Positions 47,061 through 55,273 of a DNA stretch of 64,000 nt are shown one piece after another. The position numbers and the translations under genes were made by a program. The DNA is taken from the NCBI GenBank assembly GCA_009599575.1, contig VWND01000033.1:186001-250000 (forward strand), written 5' to 3'. The stretch is from Blumeriella jaapii. Its lineage: Eukaryota > Ascomycota > Leotiomycetes > Helotiales > Drepanopezizaceae. Below the pieces are notes generated by a model that was not told the DNA's origin, did not search any database, and saw nothing but the letters and a program-made list of their open reading frames with translations. The stretch's first letter is position 1, and each line of letters begins with the position of its first letter.

Positions 47061-47362
47061 TGTCGTGCATAGCTGAATAGTCGGTAGGAACCCTCACCGG
47101 AGGATGGAACGGATGAATTGTATGCAGTAAGATGTTATTTGTATTGTTCTAAGTCTGACTGGCGAGCTCTCCGCAGAAGACGGAAGGTTCGGGCTCGCTT
47201 AGTCAGTCGCTCGGAAAAACTAGTCTTCGAGGAGGCTCGTTATCACGTGACTACGAGCTTTTCCGAGCTTCAGGAACATCTAACTACTGAAAGCGTACAG
47301 GAAGAATGAATCTGGAACAAAAGAAATGAAAGGAAATAAAGGAATGTAAATATAGCGCAACA
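47061..47362 (-). repeat. Y2 3' LTR
   Basis: The plus strand starts TGTCGTGCATAGC and ends TATAGCGCAACA. It differs from 54972-55273 at six positions, all C/T on the plus strand. A 63-codon open frame on the plus strand (47118-47309) is kept in both LTRs; its Arg-rich centre (RALRRRRKVRARLVSR) has no recognised function and may be incidental. Confidence 0.95.
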
Positions 47363-47370
47363 CACCCCTT
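47363..47370 (-). promoter_or_regulatory. Y2 polypurine tract
   Basis: Minus-strand AAGGGGTG directly abuts the 3' LTR, as expected for the plus-strand DNA synthesis primer of an LTR retrotransposon. Confidence 0.6.
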
Positions 47371-47397
47371 AGCTGATTGCCAATTCGGCGATCAGCT
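47371..47397. repeat. 27 bp imperfect palindrome beside the polypurine tract
   Basis: Arms AGCTGAT and ATCAGCT enclose GCC..GGC around AATT; 11 of 13 base pairs are complementary. It lies between the 3' LTR and the plus-strand gene, in that gene's presumed promoter region. Confidence 0.8.
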
Positions 47398-47580
47398 ATT
47401 CTCAAAGCGCGGGAAGGTCTTTTTGTCGTCCGAATGCGGCCGTAACGCGATATTGCAATATTTATGTGGCTTGTTCACATTTTTTGTCGTTGCGGAGCGT
47501 GAATGAGGCCAATTCAGCTTAAATGAGCGTCTCGTCGCTTTTGAAAACCTCAACTTCTTCATCTTCTCATCAGTCTTCTA

Positions 47581-48810
47581 ATGGATTCAGGCTCCACTAT
47601 TTTGATCAGAAACATCGATATGGCCTTTCCCACACCCAAAAGAGGTCGTCCGCGTGGCTCCACGCGACAAGTTGGCCCAGTTCTTCGGACTTCCAGTCTT
47701 CGGCGCTTGCGCAATCGGAGTTTTGCGGAGTCTATTTTGCGCAATCAGTCGGCCTTTTCGGCCAATTCGTCTCTTTTTGACCCTTTCGAAAGGGGCGACC
47801 CTTTCGATGTTTCGTTTTTGGACGGTTTTCTCGGAGATCCATACTTGCCCGGCCTCGAAGATGCCGATGTGGCGCCTGGAGGTGGGGGAAACGCTGCTGG
47901 CGGTGGAGGAGCTACTGGCGCTGGTTTCGGTCCTGGTGGCACTCCCGGGGAGGGAGGGCAGAACACTGGCGCTTTTGGAGAGGGAGCGCCCGGGGGTCAC
48001 CAGGGCGAAGGGACTGGAGGTGGGGATGACGACGATGGTCGTCCTTCAAAACGCGCTCGCACTGGGGCCAGGAAGCCTGCTATTCCTGGGCCTCCCAACC
48101 CTACTTCTTGTGTGACCTGTGTTGCTCGCGGAGCAACTGGAAACCTAGACTACGACTGCCTGTCGAACTTGGCTGGAGCTCGTTGCTGTCGGTGCCACGC
48201 AACCAGCACGTCGTGCATTCCGGCCGACGCGAACGTTTTGGCTGCGTGGTCTTCCGTTTTCAAAGCTCGGGTTGACAAGGTTATTGAAGCGGTCAGTTTT
48301 ATCGAAAAACTCTGTCGTCCCTGCTGATCGATTCCTAGGATATGACGGTCATTTTTTACCCCACGGTCAAGGCGGCTTTGAAGGTGCAAAGAAGTAAGCT
48401 TCCAAGTCGATCGTAACTCAGGAGCAAAGCTAATAAACACAGAGCGTATCACTGACGCGAAGCTCGCCGCGGCTCGTGGGGTTCCCCAGACTCCTGCTCC
48501 TGCTCCTCGAGTGGAAACTTCTACCCCTGCTCCACGTGCTGGCGGGATGGGGCCTGGCCACGACCCATCAGAGAATGCTCCCGTTCCTGGAGGTCCAGGA
48601 GGGAATCTCGCGGCGACCCTTTTGCCAAACGTTCCTGGTCCTTAGCCTGGTGGAATTCCGCAAGGAGGAGGGAATGTTCCGGCTGCACAGCCGGCGGCAG
48701 CTGTTCCTGGAGGGGCTATCGGGGGGTTTATCCCAGGTCTGACTGTCGCGGAGCGTCGGGCGCGGGTTGTTGTTTTGGCGGGTCATATTTTTGACCTTTT
48801 GCAAGGCTGA
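47581..48810 (+). pseudogene. antisense accessory gene in Y2: AT-hook and Cys-rich protein, intron-containing, mutated
   Basis: On the strand opposite to gag-pol. An ATG at 47581 opens 248 codons. Residues 20-27 KRGRPRGS form an AT-hook (minor-groove DNA binding). Residues 95-150 are Gly-rich and end in an acidic run. KRAR at 157-160 looks like a nuclear localisation signal. Residues 177-212 hold C-x2-C-x12-C-x8-C-C-x-C-x6-C, a possible zinc module. After residue 243 a one-base loss in an A-run (48305-48309) shifts the frame. In the shifted frame coding-like sequence continues past a TAG (48336) to a 49 bp intron (48394-48442), then a Pro/Gly-rich exon with a TAG at 48643, ending AERRARVVVLAGHIFDLLQG with TGA at 48808-48810. 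It ends tail to tail with pol, 130 bp away. Together this suggests a nuclear DNA-binding accessory protein or captured host gene. An alternative start at 47523 is in another frame. Confidence 0.7.
48394..48442 (+). other. predicted spliceosomal intron in the antisense gene
   Basis: 49 bp, starting GTAAGC, with a branch-like GCTAAT and ending ACACAG. The intron interrupts a codon after its first base, and removing it joins two reading frames that otherwise differ. Size and signals are typical of filamentous fungi. Confidence 0.65.
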
Positions 48811-48940
48811 GCGGTCTGGTTTTGGGTTTCTGGGTTTGCGGAAGGTTCGGATTTCCTTTGGTTGGAGGGTGGTTTTGCTGTGTTTTAAGTTTTAATGAAA
48901 GTCTGTTTAAATGAATGTACGCCTGCAAAGTGCAAGCTTT

Positions 48941-49671
48941 TCAGCTCGATTGGTCGAGCTTTTCGATAAGGCTCCGAGAATCCCGTAGGTTGAGGAGTTT
49001 GACGAAACTTTCGTGCTTTTGTCGGGTCAGATTCTTGGTGAGACCGTCTGCGTGCATCTCATCTGTTGGGAGGTATGTGATTTTGAACTTTCTATTTTGG
49101 TACTTCTGGCGAATTCACATATTGCTTATGTCGACGTGGCGGAGCTTCGTGGAGATTCTCTCTTTGTCTTCTACGATTAGTCTGATTGTTTGCTGGTTGT
49201 CGCAATATACGTTTCACTCAGGAACAACATCGAGTCGAAGCTCCTTGAAAAAACGTTGGAGTGCCATCATCTCCTTCACGGTCGCCACACAAGCAAGTAG
49301 CTCCGCTTCAGTGGAAGAAGTGGTGACTGTGTTTTGTCGTACAGCTTTCCACAAAATGGCACCTCCGAAAAGAAAGAAGATATAACCTTGAGAGGATTTT
49401 CGAGTTTCTGGGTCGTCGGCGAAAGAGGCGTCGGTGGAGATTATCAATTGGTTCTCCCGCTCCTCCCGACTGTAGACGATCCTTAGGAACCTTGTTCCAT
49501 AGAGATATCGAAGCGTCCAATTGGCTGCTTCGAGATGTTGGAGACTTGGGTTGGTAAGAAAGTAAGAAAGCTGAGAGGCTGCGAAGGCCACGTCGGGTCG
49601 AAGCATGATGGCCGTGTACAAAATTGAACCGACCTTTTCTTGATACTTCTTGATCTGCGGAGGCGTGGCTA
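48941..49671 (-). pseudogene. copia RNase H (Y2 pol C-terminus)
   Basis: In a frame shifted by one base from the RT: GVATPPQIKKYQEKVGSILY, LRPDVAFAASQLSYFL, AANWTLRYLYGTR, then STDASFADDPETRKSSQGYI (RNase H Asp) and TTSSTEAELLACVATVKE (Glu). The tail VYCDNQQTIRLI and EMHADGLTKNLT ends in TGA at 48941-48943. TGA codons at 49214-49216 and 49115-49117 lie where Trp is expected, both explained by single G to A changes. It degrades RNA in the RNA:DNA hybrid. Family identity is certain; the copy is broken. Confidence 0.9.
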
Positions 49672-50508
49672 CGCCTGGGTTTTAACAAATTCGCAGGTTG
49701 GGAGAGGCGTGCTTGGAAAGCGCCCTTTGCATGCACCAAATTTCGTAGCGATTTTCTCGATATACGAGTCGTGGAGCAGGGAGACTTCTTTTTTTTGTTT
49801 GTTTCGTAGGATACGGACTCCGAGAAAGTAGTCCAGATCTCCTATGCTTGTAAGCTCGTAGGCCTTTTTCAGACCGAGAATGATTTCGTCGGCTTTTGAC
49901 GAGTGGGAGGCGTGGTATAGAACTTGAATATCGTCGACGTAGAACGCCACGTACACGCTTCGCACCTCGTTGGCGAATATACAAGGCTCCTCGCCCATTG
50001 GTTCGAGCTTCAGCTTCCTCAAAGTGTTGGCAAATTCGCCGTACCATAAAGCTGGAGAGTCCTTCAACCCATACAAAGCTCGGTCTAGCTGTACCACCAT
50101 ACCTGGTTGTTTGAATCCATCAGGCAGATGGCACGTAACTGGCTCACTCCTGGAGTTTCGTTTTGCATTAACGAAAGCATTGACCACATCGAATTGCTTG
50201 ACTTCCAGGTCGAAATGGGCCGCCAGCGCTATAACCGTTCGGAAAGAACGGGCTGCGAGTGTAGCTGCGTATGTAGAAAAGATTGAAGCTTCGTTTTGGA
50301 GGTCTCCCTTTACGACTAGTCTCGATTTGCACCGCTGCAACTCGCCTGAGCTGTTCGTTTTGTATGTGAAGACCCATTTGAGTGGAATGGGTTTCATGGT
50401 TTTATCCTTTTTGACAATCCTCCAGCACTTTCTGGTCTCCAAGTTCTTGATCTCGGTCCTTGCTTCCTCTTTGAACTGCTCTCCCATCTGGTGGTTTTTC
50501 AATTCGTT
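49669..50508 (-). pseudogene. copia reverse transcriptase (Y2)
   Basis: A 277-codon open RVT_2 domain. KWVFTYKTN and CKSRLVVKGD come first, then QFDVVNAF with catalytic Asp105, ALYGLKDSP, and FYVDDIQVL with the YVDD motif at residues 188-191. DYFLGVRI follows. The catalytic residues are intact. It is preceded by an in-frame TAG (50509-50511) and ends at a TAG (49669-49671) just after the TPLPT segment. The downstream RNase H continues in the next frame, so a one-base indel near 49670-49690 separates them. Confidence 0.93.
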
Positions 50509-53025
50509 CTAGTTTTTTGGAGCCTTCGGAAGGTTGTCCCGATGTTGTTTTTGGTCGGAAGGTTGAATATTCCTTACCGACTTTTCTCTCATCGAAGCCG
50601 CCATCATTGCGTGGACAGCCTGGAGGTCTTTTCCATCCATCTGAATCGGCTCGTCTGTCCAAAACGTGTAGACGAATTCGTCGATCTGTTGTTTGGTGGA
50701 TGGAGCCACTGGTTGAAAGATTTCGCATACCGTGGCGTACACTTCCGGTCTATCCGGCCAGTGTGAAGTGGAGTCTGTACGATTTCGTTTGGCAGTCTCT
50801 GGAATCAGCTGCTCTTCATCGCTTATCGGAAACTTCGATTTGTTCCTTCTACTCCTTCTGAATGGTGCCTCCTCCTCAGTAGTCAGCCTTGGAGGAGCTT
50901 CCAAAAGCAAGCGTTCAGGTGGCTGCTCTATTCTAAGTCGATCTGGCGCCTGATCTGCCGGGCGATGGCTTCTAATTATGACTTGAGGGGTTGAATTGCG
51001 CGCTCCCTCGTATAGGGCCATTTCCATGCCCGCGCCGGAGGACCTCCTGGAGCTTTGCTCTGCTTTATCCTGTCCTGCAGTAATGAGCTTTGCTAGTTTG
51101 TTACTCCTTCTTGGATCTCCATGACTTTCTGACGCTTCTATCGCGTCGGTCAGAGTGTTTCGGATGTGCTTTGCATACTCCCGACTGATAACTAGTCCTG
51201 AAGATTGAGACTGGTCGGTAGTAGCTTTGTCGAGAGGGCTTTTATAGGGGACTATCACTCCCGAGCTCTGGACGTCTGAATCGACCGTAGAGGGAGGCTC
51301 GATCGCCTCGACCTCCATTGGGTCTTCCACCCCCGAGGATTTGGCTTCCTCTGGGATGTCTAAATCCATTGGTATTGAAGTGTCCTCCTCCTCCACCGTA
51401 GGCCTTGGAGGTCCATCAGGGGGGCCTGAAATCGGTCCTGGTCCTGATGGCGGCTCCGGTGGAGAAGGACCTCCATTCCCTCTTGTAGAGTCTGGAGGTT
51501 GCTCGTTTTGTGATAGTGGCTCTTCCTCTGTATCATCCCTCTCCCAGCACACCGAGTTTTGCTGGTCTGCGCCGCCATTGAGACCGCCCGCTAGTGTCTG
51601 ATACTCAGCGTTCTGAGCTCCTTCGTCCTCCGCGTCTTCGATAAACTCCACGGTCTTCTGAAGCTCTAGTCTAGTTATGGGACTTGGACTTTCAGCCTCC
51701 GAGGAGTAGAACTTGGACTCGTCAAACACTACGTTTCGGCTTGTAATCACACGCATCAGCTGGGGCACCCAGATTTTGTAAATGTTGGAGGCGCTATATC
51801 CAACCAAATATCCGATGTGTCCCTTCGGGAGGACTTTAAATTCTCTTTTGTGTTTTGTGGCCTTCCGATCCTTTATCATTGGGTACGCACGAGCTCCGTA
51901 CGCATAAACTTTGCTCCAGTCTGGTTTGAGATCGGCCGTACGCGCTTTCACAATGGCAGGGTCGTAGTACCGAAAATATTGCCTGAACCAGCTGTGCAGA
52001 ACTTTATTTGGAGACTTGAATTGTCTCCTAGCAAGCGGCGACATATTGTACAAATGCGCTGCTGCTTCTATCGTTTCGGGCCAAAGGGAGGTTGGAAGTC
52101 CCGCCCCAATTCTCATTTTTATCGAACGCTCAATTACTTCCCTCCCTGCTCGTTCGATCGAGCCGTTTGGCTGGTGCACGTAGGGTGGAGTCAATTCCAG
52201 ATCGATACCCTTGCGCTCCGCCCATCTTTGGTACTCCGAAGTGGTGTTTTCTTGTCTTGGAATTACCGACGACTCGTTATTTTGTCGAATTTTGCAAATG
52301 GAAAGGTTGTATTGGCGTTTCACCCATGCGTCGAATGTCTGGAGACGGTCCAGAATGACTTCCATACCTCTCGTCCTGGTGGCGGAGGCCCAAATCTTCC
52401 CACTGTACTCGTTCTTTATCAGGAACATCCACGTCGAGCCGTTGTAGGCTTCTTTACGACCTTTGGGATAGTCGTAAAAGTCCCAACCGATGCGAAAGAA
52501 AGGTCTGGGAGACTTGTTCTCTGATGTTGCCCTTGAAATCACCTGCTTTGAATGCGTAACAGCATACTTCTCGCATTCCATTTTGGTTGAGCCTTTGATT
52601 TTTATTCCACGAGTGTTCTCGACCAGCTTTTCGAGCGCGTTTTTATCCAAATGGCCCGAACGAAGGTGCCATAAGCGCGCATCGTCATCCCGATCGTACG
52701 TAAACACGCTGCTTTTCTTGAACTTATGGCGCGTACGACGTTTCGGGGTTGTATAAATCATCAGGCCGGGCGAATCACGTTTCAAAGAGTGCAAATTGTC
52801 ACGTGGGGAGTGCGAACAAGAAGAGCAGTTGACCTTGATGTATTCAAACACACAGAGATCGGCGATCGTCTGACATTGACGTTTCAAAATGGAGCTTTCA
52901 GGGCTCCCAGAACGAAGAGTATTGTCTGACCCTTGGAACCAGTAACCCTTTTTAGCCAAAAGACTAGCGGAAATGATGTTGGTGGTGAAGTCTGGAACGA
53001 ACGCCACGTTGTTGAGAACCATATC
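50509..53025 (-). pseudogene. copia integrase and linker (Y2)
   Basis: An 837-codon open stretch. NVAFVPDFTTNIIS is the end of the protease-proximal region. LWHLRSGHLDKNAL (His119, His124) with CEKY at 150-153 is the HHCC finger, with Tyr in place of the last Cys. The core has IGWDFYDY (Asp180), RQNNES with Asn248 (codon AAT) where the second catalytic Asp belongs, and PNGSIERAG (Glu290). A C-terminal GYLVGY region and a long Pro/Ser/acidic linker lead to RT. It would insert cDNA; loss of Asp248 should abolish this. Confidence 0.92.
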
Positions 53026-53421
53026 CTAGGGCTTCCCATTCTTTTTGCGAAGGGCCCCTTTTATCCGACGACTCCCTCTTCCGACGATTGGAAGACTCTG
53101 TGTGCCTGCATGGACGCTGTTGGTGGGGTTATCAACCTCCTTGTAGGACCCTTCGATGAAAAGGTCCTTGTCGTTCACCAAATGGGTTCCAGAGCAGTTG
53201 TCAAGAAGGGTACTTTTGTCCAAAGGGTGACACTGACCAGGCTTCAGAGCCAGAACGTTGATTCCGAAGTGCTCTTTGATCGCATCAGGGCAAGGAAGAC
53301 AGAAAGTTGCGGTAGAGGACTCCTCCTGGTCGTCCTTGGAGGTTGACTTTGGAGTCTGTTTTGGCTTGGTTGTTGGGACTCTAAGGATTTTGTTGATTGC
53401 GACCATTTGGATACCTTTTCA
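53026..53421 (-). pseudogene. copia protease (Y2)
   Basis: Open from 53421, with an ATG at 53406. It reads STLLDNCSGTHLVNDKDLF, where the usual D-S/T-G-A is D-N-C-S-G-T. It then runs SLPIVGRGSRRIKG to a TAG at 53026-53028 followed directly, in frame, by the integrase stretch. The first about 175 bases overlap the end of gag in a different (-1) frame. I saw no classic slippery heptamer in the overlap. Confidence 0.8.
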
Positions 53422-54629
53422 TTTAGAGCCTTCAGGGCCTTTTTGTGATTGGAGGACAGCTCTTTTCGCATTTCAGCGATCTTCTGCCTGTCTGGGGGGT
53501 TGGGGAGAGTCTTTTCTTCACGACGACTATTCATTGCGTACAAAAGCTTTCTATAATCGGTTGGGGGATAGAAATGGCGCTCCTTGGGAGTGTCGCATGG
53601 GCAGTCATACCCTTTTCCTCCTTCTTTTTTGCCTTTTCCTCCTCCTTCTTCACGACCTTTCGAAGTATCGTTGTTTTCAGAATCGAGAAGGGAAGTGGCG
53701 AAAACTCCGACCTTTCGGCCTGAATTGTCGAATCCTCGGTTGTTCTTAAGGGAAGAGACTATAAAGCTCAGTTCGATTGGAGTCTTCTTCATGGGGAGGC
53801 CAGCAAGTTCGTCTTCCAGATACTCAGCCTTCTTGCCGTTCGCCCATTGTGGATTGATGTGTGCGGCGACTGCGTCGAGAAAATCGGTGGCAGCGTGGCG
53901 GCCATCCATATCAGAAATCTTGTACTCGACAGCTGCTCTGTAAGCGGTCTGCCATTCCTTCATCCACTCGGTCACATTCACCTTCCCGCTGTACGCCTTG
54001 CGGAGAGTGTTCTTGTAGTCAGATCTGACGGAGCTAACCACGGAAGAGTGTGCAGGGGCAATATCTTTTTTCAGAATACGAACGAGTGCCTGGAGTGATC
54101 TCTGCTTCTTTTCATGGTGTGGATCCTTGACCCTTCGCACACTTCCATCTATCAACGAATCTCTCTGCAGGTCAGTGTGGAGAGTGGCGTACGCTTTCTT
54201 ATTATTGGTAGCGTTGATCTCCGATTGAGCGATTGCAGAGTTCATCAAACTGGTTTCTACAGTTGAAAAGACCCAGTCGAGCAACTTCTGGTAGGCAGTA
54301 ACGTACTCCTGCCACTTCTTGAGCTCCTTTGAATGGTTCTTGGAGAGGTGATCGATCTTATTTTTCAAATCGTCGAAGGTCAGATTGGCTGGTCGAGGCC
54401 TGTCGGAGGGGTTACCAGTCGTAACGGCGGCCCTTTCTGCCTCGGTCATGCTGTTGTATTCGGCGCACTTTCTGTCGTAGTCTGCTTGGCGCTCTCTGTT
54501 CCTCTGATCGATGAACTGGTATGGCGACTGTTTTTGTGGTCGTTCATCAATAAGAGAGCGAAGTGGAAGGTCAGGATCGGTGTAATCGAGGGGAAGAATC
54601 CCTGATCGGTGAAATTTGTACGCTCCCAA
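53244..54629 (-). pseudogene. copia gag (Y2)
   Basis: 461 codons open from 54629. The frame stays open upstream to about 54800 without an ATG; an ATA in a start-like context (ATATCGGCC, near 54695) may be a mutated start. The first in-frame ATG is at 54449. The central part is helical and charged (KELKKWQEYVTAYQKLLDWV). The C-terminal zinc knuckle has Cys343, Cys345 and His352, with Tyr359 where Cys is expected. The C-terminus is Ser/Gln-rich and ends inside the protease frame. It forms particles that package element RNA. Confidence 0.85.
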
Positions 54630-54960
54630 CCAGGAGATCCACGATTTTGGGTCGTGAAGGAAAACCTTCTTCTTTGTGGGGGCCGATATGTTGTTTTCGT
54701 TGTGGAGGGTCGATTGACTGGGTTGAAAAGAGTAGAAAGATGAGAATGAGGTTTGTAGGTTGAGGAGATCGAAGAATTGATGTTTTCCGCATTCTCAATG
54801 GCCTTTTATCGATTCGTGGCCTTTTGCCAAGTGAGGAAAACTCTGCAAAGTATAACCTCCTACGAATATCTTTTGACAATTCGAATGGATTGACCGGTGA
54901 GGGCTCCCAACGAGTCTCCTAGCGTATGCATTGCAGAAAGAAGCTTATTGATTGGCTCCG

Positions 54961-54971
54961 GGGCTCATAAC
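54961..54971 (-). promoter_or_regulatory. Y2 primer-binding site (half-tRNA type)
   Basis: Directly next to the 5' LTR the minus strand reads GTTATGAGCCC. This is complementary to GGGCTCATAAC, the anticodon arm of eukaryotic initiator tRNA-Met, rather than to a tRNA 3' end. Drosophila copia and yeast Ty5 prime in this way from a cleaved initiator tRNA. Confidence 0.75.
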
Positions 54972-55273
54972 TGTCGTGCATAGCTGAATAGTCGGTAGGA
55001 ACCCTTACCGGAGGATGGAACGGATGAATTGTATGTAGTAAGATGTTACTTGTATTGTTCTAAGTCTGACTGGCGAGCTCTCCGCAGAAGACGGAAGGTT
55101 CGGGCTCGCTTAGTCAGTCGCTCGGAAAAACTAGTCTCCGAGGAGGCTCGTTATCACGTGACTACGAGCCTTTCCGAGCTCCAGGAACATCTAACTACTG
55201 AAAGCGTACAGGAAGAATGAATCTGGAACAAAAGAAATGAAAGGAAATAAAGGAATGTAAATATAGCGCAACA
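54972..55273 (-). repeat. Y2 5' LTR
   Basis: 302 bp, partner of 47061-47362, with the same plus-strand 63-codon open frame (55029-55220). Followed by TSD CGTTT. Confidence 0.95.

Larger units (their letters stand above)
47061..55273 (-). mobile_element. Ty1/copia element Y2 (complete, lightly mutated)
   Basis: An 8,213 bp element with 302 bp LTRs, TG/CA termini and the 5 bp TSD CGTTT (47056-47060 and 55274-55278). Other X copies show the empty site (ATCGTTTGCAATCG). On the minus strand the order is LTR, primer site, gag, protease, integrase, RT, RNase H, then a plus-strand gene, polypurine tract and LTR. It is much richer in GC than everything around it. At least four in-frame stops and one frameshift in pol make it non-autonomous today. 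Confidence 0.95.

Noticed and set aside
47587..48000. Minus-strand frames opposite the antisense gene
   Set aside because: The GC-rich, Gly/Pro-coding stretch leaves the other strand open. The plus strand has the AT-hook, Cys module and intron that make sense together.
51817..52524. 235-codon plus-strand frame inside Y2
   Set aside because: Lies opposite the integrase core, which is clearly coding on the minus strand.
53244..53421. Programmed -1 frameshift heptamer in the gag-pol overlap
   Set aside because: I looked for X-XXY-YYZ in the gag frame and found none. The best run (ACAAAATCC) does not fit.
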